From assembly GCF_000023925.1 (NCBI RefSeq), contig NC_013169.1, positions 1,488,001-1,552,000 on the forward strand: a stretch of DNA of 64,000 bases, given 5' to 3'. Below are positions 1-7,468 of the stretch, in pieces (within the stretch, counting starts at the first letter, position 1; the number at the start of each line of letters is the position of its first letter). The DNA comes from Kytococcus sedentarius DSM 20547. GTDB lineage: Bacteria; Actinomycetota; Actinomycetes; Actinomycetales; Dermatophilaceae. Below the pieces are notes generated by a model. That model was not told where the DNA came from. It saw nothing but the letters and a program-made list of their open reading frames with translations, and did no database searches. The position numbers were made by a program, and so were the translations under genes.

Positions 1-137
1 GGCCAAGGGCCGCCTCGTCCAGGGCCAGGTCGTCACCAACTGGAAACAGGCACTGGCCCAACTCGCAGCGGCCTACCCCGACCGAATCAACCCCTACCTG
101 TGAACACCCCCGCTTACACAGAAACCTTGACAAGCCC
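1..137 (+). mobile_element. 3' end of an IS256-family (mutator-type) insertion sequence
   Basis: Only the right end of the element is in the window. It holds the last 33 codons of the transposase (2-103) and then the terminal repeat. Read inward from about 137 on the minus strand, the tip begins GGGCTTGTCAAGG and continues into TTTCTGTGTAAG; the TGTGTAA core is typical of IS256-family ends. The outer boundary falls inside the neighbouring GNAT gene, at about 136-138. The left end and the target duplication are outside the window, so the exact insertion site is inferred. Confidence 0.6.
2..103 (+). CDS. IS256-family transposase, C-terminal end (partial)
   Basis: The open frame enters from the left edge and stops at TGA 101-103. 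The visible tail contains VVTNWKQALAQLAAAYPDRI, which resembles the conserved C-terminus of mutator-type DDE transposases, where a W..ALNQ.A...R segment closes the protein. The catalytic residues lie upstream of the window. The family call rests on this short tail plus the inverted-repeat tip that follows the stop codon. Confidence 0.55.
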   Translation, partial: AKGRLVQGQVVTNWKQALAQLAAAYPDRINPYL

Positions 138-677
138 CGCGCCGTCGAAGCGCAGCGCCTCCCGGCCGGTGCCCTCGTGGACGAAGCCGGCCTTCTCGTA
201 CACGCGGCGCGCGCGGGGGTTGAAGTCGTAGACCTCCAGGCTGATGCGGTGCAGCCCCATGGAACCCAGGCCGTGCTCAACCACCATCCGCACCGCCTCG
301 GTGCCCAGTCCGCGACCCCGCCCGGCGGCCCCGATGAGGCACCGGAAGTTGCACGACGCATTGCCCTCGTCCCAGTCGTTGAGGACCATCTCGCCGACCA
401 TGTCGCCGCTTGAGTTGTCGAGCACGGCAAGCACCAGCCGATCGTCCGCCTCGGCCCACTGCGCGTAGATCCCCCGGAGTTCCTCGATGGGCATGAGCAC
501 TGGCTGCTCGGTGCTGGAGTGCACCGACCCCGTGAGGCGAGCGACCTCTCCATCGGCGCGGATCATCGCATCGATGACGTCGGCGTCCTCGGAGCGGATG
601 GGGCGGAGCGTCACCCGGCCACCGACCAGAGTGGGCTTCCCGGTGAACGGTGTGCGTCGTGGTTCAGACACAGTCAT
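114..677 (-). pseudogene. GNAT N-acetyltransferase (RimJ/RimL-like), 3' end replaced by IS256 end
   Basis: The 187-residue product has the RimJ/RimL layout: an N-terminal TLRPIRSEDADV strand, the acetyl-CoA loop GAAGRGRGLGTEA near residues 116-128, and the closing NPRARRVYEKAGFVHEG segment. Normal relatives continue after REALRFDG with a strand such as W.DVH.M. Here the frame runs into the terminal repeat of the IS256 element, so the last residues (GLVKVSV) are encoded by the insertion sequence. The start ATG (677-675) lies inside the 3' end of the upstream phosphotransferase gene, overlapping it by 14 bases, so the two were probably co-transcribed. The acetyl-CoA site is intact and the protein may still fold. 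The substrate is unknown. Confidence 0.75.
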
Positions 678-1575
678 CCAGCAACTCTCTCGTGAACGAC
701 AGGCAGTCCTGGGCGAACTCAGGCCAGGACTGCCAGTAGTAGACGATGCCGCCGAGGTTGACGATCAGCTTCCACGCCGTGGCCCGGCGCCAGGTCTCCT
801 CGTCGAGCCCCAGCTCCTGCCGGTAGGCCTCCCGCGCCGCGGCGGGGTACTCCCACACCGCGGCGTGCTCGGCCGTGGGGTCGCCGACGCTGAGGCACCC
901 GAAGTCGATGACGCCGGCCAGCACCCCGTCGCGCACGAGCAGGTTGTCGGCCCGCAGGTCGCCGTGCAGCCACACCGCATCGAGGGCGGGGGATGCGGCT
1001 CCGGTGGCGCGCTCCCACAGGCGCGCCAGCGCGTCGAGGTCGAGGCCCAGGTCCACCCGTTGGGCGAACTCGCGCACCTCGTCGATGGCCTCCTGCCCCT
1101 CAGCCCGGAAGTCCGAGAGGCGCCGCCCGCGGTACCACTGCAGCGAGCCCTGCGCCGCCGCCCCGGCCAGGTCGATGCCGTGCAGCGCCCGCACGAAACG
1201 CGCCAGGTCCGCCCCGAACCGCGCCCAGTCGGTGACGGTGCCCTCCCCGGGGTGCTCGCCCTCGATCCACCGCAGCACCGACCACTCGAACGGGTAGCCC
1301 TCGCCCGGCCGGCCAACGAACACCGGCTCCGGCACGGCCCCCGGCAGGTGCGGGGCCAGGTGGGGGAGCCACCGCCGTTCCTTGGCGACGTCCTCCGCGG
1401 TGGACGGCCGGCGCGGCAGACGCACCACCAGCTCGTCGCCGAGCCGCATCATCACGTTGTCGGTGCCGTGCCCGGCGGGCGAGAGGGGCAGCTCGGCCCA
1501 CTGCGGCGCCTGGGCCTGGATGAGGCGGCGCACGTCATCGGGGGAGAGGGGCACCTCATCGGCGTGAAGGGTCAT
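664..1575 (-). CDS. Aminoglycoside phosphotransferase (APH) family protein
   Basis: This 303-residue protein has a kinase-like fold. It shows the Brenner-type catalytic loop WLHGDLRADNLLV around residues 202-214 and the metal-binding IDFG around 223-226. An N-terminal lobe contains VVRLPRR, the probable ATP-binding lysine/arginine strand. The family phosphorylates aminoglycosides, macrolides or small metabolites; the substrate cannot be read from the sequence, and most chromosomal members are not proven resistance genes. I chose the ATG at 1575 (MTLHADEV) because homology begins there, although the frame is open further upstream. The stop overlaps the start of the downstream GNAT gene. Confidence 0.85.
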   Translation of the reverse strand: MTLHADEVPLSPDDVRRLIQAQAPQWAELPLSPAGHGTDNVMMRLGDELVVRLPRRPSTAEDVAKERRWLPHLAPHLPGAVPEPVFVGRPGEGYPFEWSVLRWIEGEHPGEGTVTDWARFGADLARFVRALHGIDLAGAAAQGSLQWYRGRRLSDFRAEGQEAIDEVREFAQRVDLGLDLDALARLWERATGAASPALDAVWLHGDLRADNLLVRDGVLAGVIDFGCLSVGDPTAEHAAVWEYPAAAREAYRQELGLDEETWRRATAWKLIVNLGGIVYYWQSWPEFAQDCLSFTRELLDDCV

Positions 1576-1755
1576 GGGGCCATGGTGGAGGACTCGCTCG
1601 CGCGAGCGACAGCGCATTTCGGTCTCTGGGGGTTGACCCCCTGCGCCATGGGGGGGGTTGACGCCCTGGGGTACTGCGCCAGACTGACCACAGGGCGGGG
1701 CCCACCTCGCCGTTCGCCCACGCGACCTGAGGGCCGCCACCGGAAAGGCTCGACC

Positions 1756-2460
1756 ATGGACATGATGACCGGCGCACAGATTGCCGAGGCGGAGCTGACC
1801 GACTGGCGCAAGCTGGCCCAGGGGCTGCACGCGCGCTACGAGGTGCCCGACTTCGCCACCGGGGTGCGCTTCCTGGCGGCGGTGGGCGAGGCCGGGGACA
1901 CCATCGGCCACCACCCGATGGTGACGATGGTGCGCGGCTGCATCGACCTGCGCCTCACCTCCAGCGACGCCATCTACCGCGACGAGGACGGCGCCGAGCA
2001 CGTCGTGGAGTGGGTGACGCAGCGGGACGTCAACCTGGCGCGGCGGATCTCGAAGGTGGCCGCGGACCAGGGGCTGGTGGCCGACCCCTCGGCGGTGGTG
2101 GACTTCGAGCTCGGACTGGAGACGGCGAACCCCGAGCGTGTGGCACCGGTGTGGGCGGCCCTGCTGACCGGTGATGCCGCGTCACAGGGCCGGGGGACGC
2201 CCGGGGACGAGATCCGCGACGCGACCCGGCGGGTGCCCAACCTGTGGTTCGACGCGGGCGACGAGGACGCACCCGCCCAGCGCTTCCACATCGAGGCGTA
2301 CGTGGCCGCCGAGGTGGCCCAGCAGCGCATCGACGCCGCCGTCGCCGCCGGGGGCACGGTCGTGGACGACAGCCAGTCGCCGCGGCTGACGGTGATCGCC
2401 GATCCCGACGGCAACCGCGGGGTGCTGTGCGCGGACGTGGCCGCCGCGGGAATCGCCTGA
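1756..2460 (+). CDS. 4a-hydroxytetrahydrobiopterin dehydratase fused to a VOC (glyoxalase-like) domain
   Basis: Residues 1-100 form a pterin-4a-carbinolamine dehydratase (PCD/DCoH) domain. It has the family signature FATGVRFLAAVGEAGDTIGH followed by HP, which supplies the catalytic histidines (about 52-54), and the later strand VRGCIDLRL. From about residue 105 to the end (234) there is a second domain ending VIADPDGNRGVLCAD, a pattern typical of VOC/glyoxalase-like domains. Start ATG 1756 follows a GAAAGG ribosome-binding site. The dehydratase regenerates the oxidised pterin cofactor of aromatic hydroxylases; the VOC half has no known role. No aromatic hydroxylase is visible nearby. Confidence 0.88.
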   Translation: MDMMTGAQIAEAELTDWRKLAQGLHARYEVPDFATGVRFLAAVGEAGDTIGHHPMVTMVRGCIDLRLTSSDAIYRDEDGAEHVVEWVTQRDVNLARRISKVAADQGLVADPSAVVDFELGLETANPERVAPVWAALLTGDAASQGRGTPGDEIRDATRRVPNLWFDAGDEDAPAQRFHIEAYVAAEVAQQRIDAAVAAGGTVVDDSQSPRLTVIADPDGNRGVLCADVAAAGIA

Positions 2461-2472
2461 GACCATCACCCC

Positions 2473-3261
2473 ATGCCCGGTGCGCCCGCGAACCCCTCCC
2501 TCACCGACGACGCGGCGCTCGCCGCATCCCTCGTGCGCGATGCGGGGCAGCTCGCCCAGCGCATGCGCACCGAGGGGGTCGAGACCCGGCACAAGACCTC
2601 GGCGAGCGACGTCGTGACCGCGGCCGACCTGGCGGCCGAGGAGCTGGTCGTGGGGCGACTGTGCAGCGAGCGGCCCGCCGACGGCATCGTGGGGGAGGAG
2701 GGCGCCGCGCGGGAGGGGACGTCGGGCCGCACCTGGGTGATCGACCCGGTGGACGGCACGTTCAACTTCGTGCAGGGCCTGGACTGGTGGTGCTCGGCGC
2801 TCGCCCTCGCCGATGGGGGAGAGGTCGCCCTGGGCGCGGTGCACCACCCGGGCGGGGACCACGTGTGGGTCGGCGGGCGAGACCTGCCGACCACGCGCGA
2901 TGGGGTGGAGCTGCCGCCGCTGGCCGACAAGCCCTTGGCCGAGTGCGCCCTGGCGACCTACCTGCACACCTCGTGGTGGGGCGTGGCCGACGTCGCCGAC
3001 CCGTTCGCCGCGGTGGCCAGGCGGGCCAGGGCGCTGCGGATGAACGGGTCGGGCTCCATGGACCTGGCGGCGGTGGCCGACGGACGGATGGACCTGTGGC
3101 TGCACCACAGCGTGCCGGAGTGGGACTGGATGCCCGGCTACGCGCTGGTGGAGGGCGCCGGGGGAGTCGCCCGACAGGTGGAGGTGAGGGGATACACGTG
3201 GTCGGTGGCCGGCCCGGCCACCGCGGTGGGTGAGGTCCTCGAGCTGCTGCTCGGGGAGTGA
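2473..3261 (+). CDS. Inositol monophosphatase-family phosphatase (possibly histidinol-phosphatase)
   Basis: The 262-residue protein carries the family metal-binding motifs: GEE at about residues 74-76, WVIDPVDGTFNF around 88-99, and EWDWMPGYALVEGAGG near 215-230. Actinobacterial relatives include HisN-type histidinol-phosphate phosphatases, inositol-1-phosphatases and 3'(2'),5'-bisphosphate nucleotidases. Sequence alone does not separate these, and no his genes are adjacent. It follows the pterin dehydratase gene by 12 bases on the same strand. Confidence 0.88.
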   Translation: MPGAPANPSLTDDAALAASLVRDAGQLAQRMRTEGVETRHKTSASDVVTAADLAAEELVVGRLCSERPADGIVGEEGAAREGTSGRTWVIDPVDGTFNFVQGLDWWCSALALADGGEVALGAVHHPGGDHVWVGGRDLPTTRDGVELPPLADKPLAECALATYLHTSWWGVADVADPFAAVARRARALRMNGSGSMDLAAVADGRMDLWLHHSVPEWDWMPGYALVEGAGGVARQVEVRGYTWSVAGPATAVGEVLELLLGE

Positions 3262-3282
3262 TCCTCGGCGTTGAGGCCGTCC

Positions 3283-3560
3283 ACCACGTGGGCGGGGCAG
3301 TGGGTCCGGAAGGTCCCGTGGAGTCCTGGCACGAAACTGTGGCCGTCGACCTCCCGTGGGTCACCTACGACACGTTCAGCCGGGAGGTTCGAACCGGGCG
3401 CGAGACACGGACGCGTGAGGTACTGGTGTTCCGGCCCCTGGAGCAGATCGAGACCAGCCTGCGCCGGGCCGGCCTCACACCCATCACCTCCTACGGCGAC
3501 TGGGACCGGTCCCCGGTGGGCGAGGGGGCGCCGGAACTCATCGTGGTGGCCGGGGCCTGC
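3283..3560 (+). pseudogene. C-terminal fragment of a SAM-dependent methyltransferase
   Basis: The frame reads ESWHETVAVDLPWVTYDTF, then EVLVFRPLEQIETSLRRAGL, then SYGDWDRSP and APELIVVAGA. This matches the last third of small class I methyltransferases, where a substrate-binding strand pair precedes the final A.E.I.VA strand. The Rossmann half with the SAM-binding GxGxG is absent, and the sequence immediately upstream is the phosphatase gene. I read it as a 5'-truncated relic. No start codon with a ribosome-binding site is evident. Limits are approximate. Confidence 0.6.
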
Positions 3561-3602
3561 CAGCGCCATCGTGGGCGCAGCGCGAGAGGCCTTCGCCCAT
3601 GT

Positions 3603-3627
3603 AACGGTTTTTGCGCATCAATCCGTT
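3603..3627. promoter_or_regulatory. Dyad upstream of the CGNR regulator
   Basis: AACGG (3603-3607) and CCGTT (3623-3627) form an inverted repeat 20 bases upstream of the regulator start, with the self-complementary TGCGCA between them. It could be an autoregulatory operator. The arms are short, so confidence is low. Confidence 0.25.
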
Positions 3628-3646
3628 CGCGTGCCACGCTGCCGGC

Positions 3647-4213
3647 ATGACCACCTGGACCTGGCTGGGCGACCACCTGGCGCTCGACTTCGCGAACACC
3701 ACACAGGAGCAAGGGGGCACGATGGTGGACCTCATCCCCACGCTCGCGGAGTTCGACGCGTGGCGGTCCGCGATGGGGGATCGCCTGCCCGAGGTGGGTG
3801 AGCTCACCACCTCACAGCTGGATGACCTGCGCTCCCTGCGGGACAGCGCGCTGGCGTTGATGCACGCCGCTCTGGGTGGGCACGGGCTGCCCGAGCCCGA
3901 CCTGGCTGCGGTCAACGAGGCGGTGCGGAGCACCTCGACCTTCCGGCTGCTGGTGCGGGCGCGGAAGGCCGACGCTGTCGCCGGCCACCACGAGGGCACC
4001 GAGGCGCTGCGCGGAGTCCTTGCGGCTGCCGTGGTGGACCTGCTGGCGCGGGAGGACCTGGCGAACCTCGCCGTGTGCCACGCGCCCGGGTGCGGGCAGT
4101 TCTTCCATCGGGCGCGCCCCAACCAACGGTGGTGCAGCCCCGGGTGCGGGAACCGCGCCCGGGTCGACCGACACCGACACCGACGCGCCCGCCCGGCAGG
4201 GGAGGGGCAGTGA
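3647..4213 (+). CDS. CGNR zinc finger transcriptional regulator
   Basis: The 188-residue protein begins with an ABATE-type domain (LGDHLALDFANT) and ends in a CGNR zinc finger, CHAPGCGQFF then RWCSPGCGNRARVDRHR, with the four zinc cysteines and the CGNR signature. Such proteins are predicted DNA-binding, ligand-sensing regulators. I start at ATG 3647 because MTTWTWLGDHLALDF is the usual N-terminus. The stop TGA overlaps the ATG of the LysE-type exporter gene (TGATG at 4211-4215), so the two are translationally coupled and the regulator probably controls the exporter. Confidence 0.85.
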   Translation: MTTWTWLGDHLALDFANTTQEQGGTMVDLIPTLAEFDAWRSAMGDRLPEVGELTTSQLDDLRSLRDSALALMHAALGGHGLPEPDLAAVNEAVRSTSTFRLLVRARKADAVAGHHEGTEALRGVLAAAVVDLLAREDLANLAVCHAPGCGQFFHRARPNQRWCSPGCGNRARVDRHRHRRARPAGEGQ

Positions 4214-4848
4214 TGGACACGCTCCTGGCAATCCAGTGGGTGCCGTTCGTGGCCGTGATGACCTTGGCCTACGTCGTGCCCGGCCCCGACTTCCTGGTGA
4301 TCCTGCGCTCTGCCGCTCACGGGGCGCGGCGGGGCGTGATGGCGGCGGTCGGCGCCCAGACCGGGCTTGCGGTCCACATGCTGCTGGCGGCGGCCGGGCT
4401 CTCGGTAATCCTATCCCGCCACCCGGAGGTGCTCAACGGCATCCGGGTCCTGGGCGGCCTCTACCTCACCCACCTAGGGATCGGCCTCATCCGCTCCGAC
4501 GGCCACGACGACTCCACAGCGGGGAGGGCCGGCAGCCCCTTCATCGCGGGCATGCTGACCAACCTGCTCAACCCCAAGGCCATCCTGTTCTTCGCGAGCG
4601 TCCTTCCCCAGTTCATCTCCCCGGGCCACTCGGTGGTGGCCCAGGTGCTGGTGCTGGGCGTGGCCGACGTCCTGTTCGGGTTCCTCCCGTGGCTGGTGGT
4701 CATCCTCCTGGGGTCGCGGCTGAGCGGTGTGCTGGCCGACGCCCGCCGCCGCCGGGCCTGGGACCGGGTGACGGGTGGCCTCCTGACCCTGGTCGGTGGG
4801 TGGCTGGCGGTCACCGGCCTCCGTTCCCTGGTGCAACGGGTGGCGTGA
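4213..4848 (+). CDS. LysE/RhtB-family amino acid exporter
   Basis: The 211-residue membrane protein has about six hydrophobic segments and the family hallmarks VPGPDFLVILRSA near the N-terminus and TNLLNPKAILFF in the middle. The family exports basic or neutral amino acids or small solutes by proton exchange. Substrate unknown. The start overlaps the stop of the CGNR regulator, which makes a regulator-exporter operon likely. Confidence 0.87.
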   Translation: MDTLLAIQWVPFVAVMTLAYVVPGPDFLVILRSAAHGARRGVMAAVGAQTGLAVHMLLAAAGLSVILSRHPEVLNGIRVLGGLYLTHLGIGLIRSDGHDDSTAGRAGSPFIAGMLTNLLNPKAILFFASVLPQFISPGHSVVAQVLVLGVADVLFGFLPWLVVILLGSRLSGVLADARRRRAWDRVTGGLLTLVGGWLAVTGLRSLVQRVA

Positions 4849-4916
4849 GGGCTGGCGCCACGGGCCCTGGCCGGAACTCGGTTGCCGCGCGCAGGTGGCT
4901 GGCGCAGACTTGCGTC

Positions 4917-5722
4917 ATGGCGGACGCCCACCCGCCAGCCGACGACCTGGCCGCGATGCTGCACGCGCACGACACCCAACCGCGCGCCGGTGCGGAGATG
5001 ACGGCAGCCCGGTCGGTCACCGCCGACGGCCCGCTGCTCCGCGGCGTGTTCCCGTGGGGCGGGTTCGTCAGCTACTCGTCCCTGGACGGCGTCGATGACG
5101 TGGACGCCCTCATCGAGCGGACGATCGCGCACTTCCGCGACCGGACCGAGGTGGCGCAGTTCGAGTGGAAGACCCGTGGCCACGATGCGCCGGCCGACCT
5201 TCCGGGCCGGCTCGTGGGCCCACGGTTTCGCGGCGGAGGAGCCCGAGACCGTGATGTCGGGCGCGGTGTCCCACCTGGTGGGGGAAATGGACCTGCCGCC
5301 AGGCGTGAGGGCGCAGCGGGCTGGCGAGGGCGCCGACCTGGAGTCGGACGTCGCGCGCGGTGAACCTGCAGCAGCAGGTCTTAGGCCAGGGCCCGTCGGC
5401 AGAGGAGGCGCTGGAGCGGCTCCACGCCGCCGACGGGGCCTCGATGTGGCTGCTCGAGCGCGATGAGGAGGTTCTGTCCGCGGGGCGACTCGAGCTGGTG
5501 CCCGGGACGGACTTCGCCGGCCTGTGGGGCGGAGCCACCCACGAAGCCTGGCGCGGACGCGGCCTGTACCGAGCCTTGACCGCAGCGCGCGCTCGGCACG
5601 CCCAGGCCTTGGGGGCGCGCTTCGTCTACGTGGAGTGCTCGCCGATGTCACAGCCGATCCTGGAGCGCAGCGGGCTGTCCCGCATCACCACGACCACGCC
5701 GTACGTCTGGCAACGGGGGTGA
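4917..5722 (+). pseudogene. GNAT acetyltransferase gene with two frameshifts
   Basis: The 5' part (ATG 4917, MADAHPPADDLAAML) reads well to GRLVG near 5218. Homology then moves to the next frame (HGFAAEEPETVMSGAV and VGEMDLPPGV), and from about 5350 to a third frame (GPSAEEALERLHAADG, then AGRLELVPGTDFAGLWGG and EAWRGRGLYRALTAARARH). The last part is a clear GNAT acetyl-CoA site. One extra base near 5218-5222 and a second indel at about 5300-5360 explain the pattern. Real decay or sequencing indels would both give it. Confidence 0.72.
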
Positions 5723-5791
5723 CCACCGGCCGCTTCAAGTTGACCGTCCTCGAGCCCGACGTCGGCGCCGGAACACCCCAGGAGGCTCACC

Positions 5792-6531
5792 ATGCCTGAC
5801 CCCACGACCACCCGTCCGCTGGATCTGGAGGCGTTCCTCGCGGCGCCAGCATCGATGAGGCAGTGACCGCCCTGCGTCCGGACTACCGAGCCCTGCTCAT
5901 CGCGGTCGACGGACTGCCGGCCGCTGCGGCCGGCACCGACGACCCCGCCACGGACGAGCTGCTGACCCGCGCCGAGCGTTCTGCCGCCGACCTCCTTGCC
6001 GAGACGAAGCCAGAAGACACACCGCACGTGGCCGCCTGGCGCGAGGCGTACCGCTCCTTCGGCGCCAAGCCGCAGCGCACCCGCAACAGCCTCGAGGCCC
6101 TGCTGCGCCGGGCCGAGGACGGCCTTCCACGGGTGAACCGGCTGACCGACATCTACAACGCCATCAGCGTGATCCACCAGGTGCCGCTCGGGGGTGAGGA
6201 CCTGCACGCGTACATCGGCTCACCGCACCTCATCCGGGCCACCGGGGGAGAGGACTTCGACACCTCCGCCAACGGGGAGAACGTGGTCGAGCACCCGGAT
6301 GCCGGCGAGGTGGTGTGGGCCGATGGCGGGGGAGTGACCTGCCGTCGTTGGAACTGGCGCCAGGGTCGCCGCACCCAGTTGACACCCCGCAGCACGGCCG
6401 CCCTGTTCATCCTCGACGCGCTGAACCCAATGTCGGACAACCAGCTGGCAGCTGTCGGGGAGGAACTCGTGGAGCACCTGCGCGGCCTCGGGCCCGACGT
6501 GCGGGTGTCAACCCGAGTGCTCGCAACCTGA
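5792..6531 (+). pseudogene. B3/B4 (tRNA-binding-like) domain protein, frameshifted near the N-terminus
   Basis: The natural start is ATG 5792, preceded by AGGAGG at the right distance, giving MPDPTTTRPLDLEAFLAA. The frame then stops at once, while the homologous sequence (SIDEAVTALRPDYRALLI) continues one frame over. One missing base near 5841-5850 accounts for this. The remaining 222 codons (from a possible GTG at 5863) encode an intact B3/B4 domain, as found in phenylalanyl-tRNA synthetase beta chains and free-standing relatives, with HQVPLGGEDLHAYIGSP and VSTRV. Translation from GTG 5863 might still give a nearly complete protein. Confidence 0.72.
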
Positions 6532-6573
6532 CGGCCTGCGCTTCATCGGCGGTGAGAACTCGCCCCGGCCTGA

Positions 6574-6602
6574 TACGCAACTCCACATACGTTATGTCAG
6601 AG
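6574..6602 (+). other. Degenerate second dif-like half-site
   Basis: TTATGTCAGAG (6592-6602) repeats the XerD arm of the dif-like site at 7141-7168 in the same orientation, sharing TTATGTCA. The other arm is poorly kept: TACGC is shared, but the spacing is one base longer and the ATAA core is lost. The two sites flank a GNAT gene. Confidence 0.35.
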
Positions 6603-7091
6603 CTGTTCTAGATCTGCTGGCGCCGGCACGTCGAATCGATGGGGGATGCTGGAGCCGTTGTCGCGATAGGGCACGAATCCCATCGCGGCGTAGTAGGCCA
6701 GAGCTGGGTCGTTGTCAGCGCCAATGGTCGCGTCGATGTGCTCCAGCCCAGCAGTACGTGCGGCCTCCAGAGACTCCGCCCACAGGTGACGGCCCAGGCC
6801 GGTGCGTCCGGCATCCGGCCGGATGTGGGTGCCGATGATTCCCCACCCGGGCGCCACGTCGTATGGGTTGCCGGGCCACGCCCGCTTGAGCGACTGGAAG
6901 CCGATGACGTGTCCGTCCTGCACGGCGACGGTGCACGCGATGCGGTGTGCGGGGTCGAGGTAGCGCTCGTGGATGAGCGACGCATCGACCGGACTCGCTC
7001 GCAGCCCGGCGCGGTGGATGGCGTTCTGCACCTCGACCATGTCGTCGAGGTCGGCGTCCCGGGCCTCGCGGATCTTGATCATGCGCACCAT
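6597..7091 (-). CDS. GNAT-family N-acetyltransferase
   Basis: This 164-residue acetyltransferase has the N-terminal IREARDADLDDMVEVQNA, the acetyl-CoA loop IRPDAGRTGLGRHLW, and the closing NDPALAYYAAMGFVPY. Start ATG 7091; a second in-frame ATG at 7082 (MIKIREARD) is an equally good candidate. The gene looks less GC-rich than its neighbours and sits between two dif-like XerD arms, which suggests acquisition. The substrate is unknown. Confidence 0.8.
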   Translation of the reverse strand: MVRMIKIREARDADLDDMVEVQNAIHRAGLRASPVDASLIHERYLDPAHRIACTVAVQDGHVIGFQSLKRAWPGNPYDVAPGWGIIGTHIRPDAGRTGLGRHLWAESLEAARTAGLEHIDATIGADNDPALAYYAAMGFVPYRDNGSSIPHRFDVPAPADLEQL

Positions 7092-7140
7092 CCTCGGTCG
7101 AACCCGCGCCGGGTGCTAGTCAGATTCTGGGCTCGTACGC

Positions 7141-7168
7141 TACGCCGATAATCGACATTATGTCATTC
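7141..7168 (+). other. dif-like XerC/XerD recombination site
   Basis: The 28 bases split into an 11-base XerC arm TACGCCGATAA, a 6-base centre TCGACA and an 11-base XerD arm TTATGTCATTC. This matches the architecture of bacterial dif sites, and the GATAAT...ACATTATGTCA pattern is, from memory, the actinobacterial form. dif is where XerC/D resolve chromosome dimers, near the replication terminus. Elements that use Xer for integration also copy it. Confidence 0.65.
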
Positions 7169-7345
7169 CGTACCAGCAGGAGCGGTGCCCACTCCCCGGA
7201 GCTCGTTGTGGAGACCGGTCCCCTTCCCCCAGACGGTGCTCCAGGTAGAGCTGCAAGCCCTCCCGCGCCAGGTCGACGGTCTCACCGACCGCGTAGCCGG
7301 AGCCGTCCTTAGGGCCGTCCCCGAACTCCTCCGGAACGGCTCCAG
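7169..7345 (-). pseudogene. Possible gene relic
   Basis: On the minus strand one frame gives a protein-like stretch without a start codon, including PEEFGDGPKDGSGYAVGE and VDLAREGLQLYLEHRLGEG, ending at a TAA overlapping the dif-like site's far arm. I do not recognise the family. The rest of 7169-7455 holds no supported gene. Confidence 0.2.
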
Positions 7346-7468
7346 GCGCGGTCGTCGTGCCGAGTCGGCGGGATCATCGGATCCTGCGGCCATCGGACCA
7401 CAAGATCGGCCCACCGCGCTGCTCTGGGCGACCGCCCCCTGCGCCGGAGCGGCGGTAGTCTCCCCCGC

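Noticed and set aside
1-137. Window start as the end of a complete core gene
   Set aside because: The tail matches mutator transposases and is followed by a terminal repeat that interrupts the GNAT frame, so a mobile element explains it better.
487-1755. Long plus-strand open frame before the pterin dehydratase
   Set aside because: It is the antisense of the phosphotransferase and GNAT genes, kept open by high GC. The real dehydratase starts at ATG 1756 behind a ribosome-binding site.
5360-5722. Stand-alone 120-residue GNAT protein
   Set aside because: It lacks the N-terminal half of its family, which is found just upstream in other frames, so it is treated as part of one frameshifted gene.
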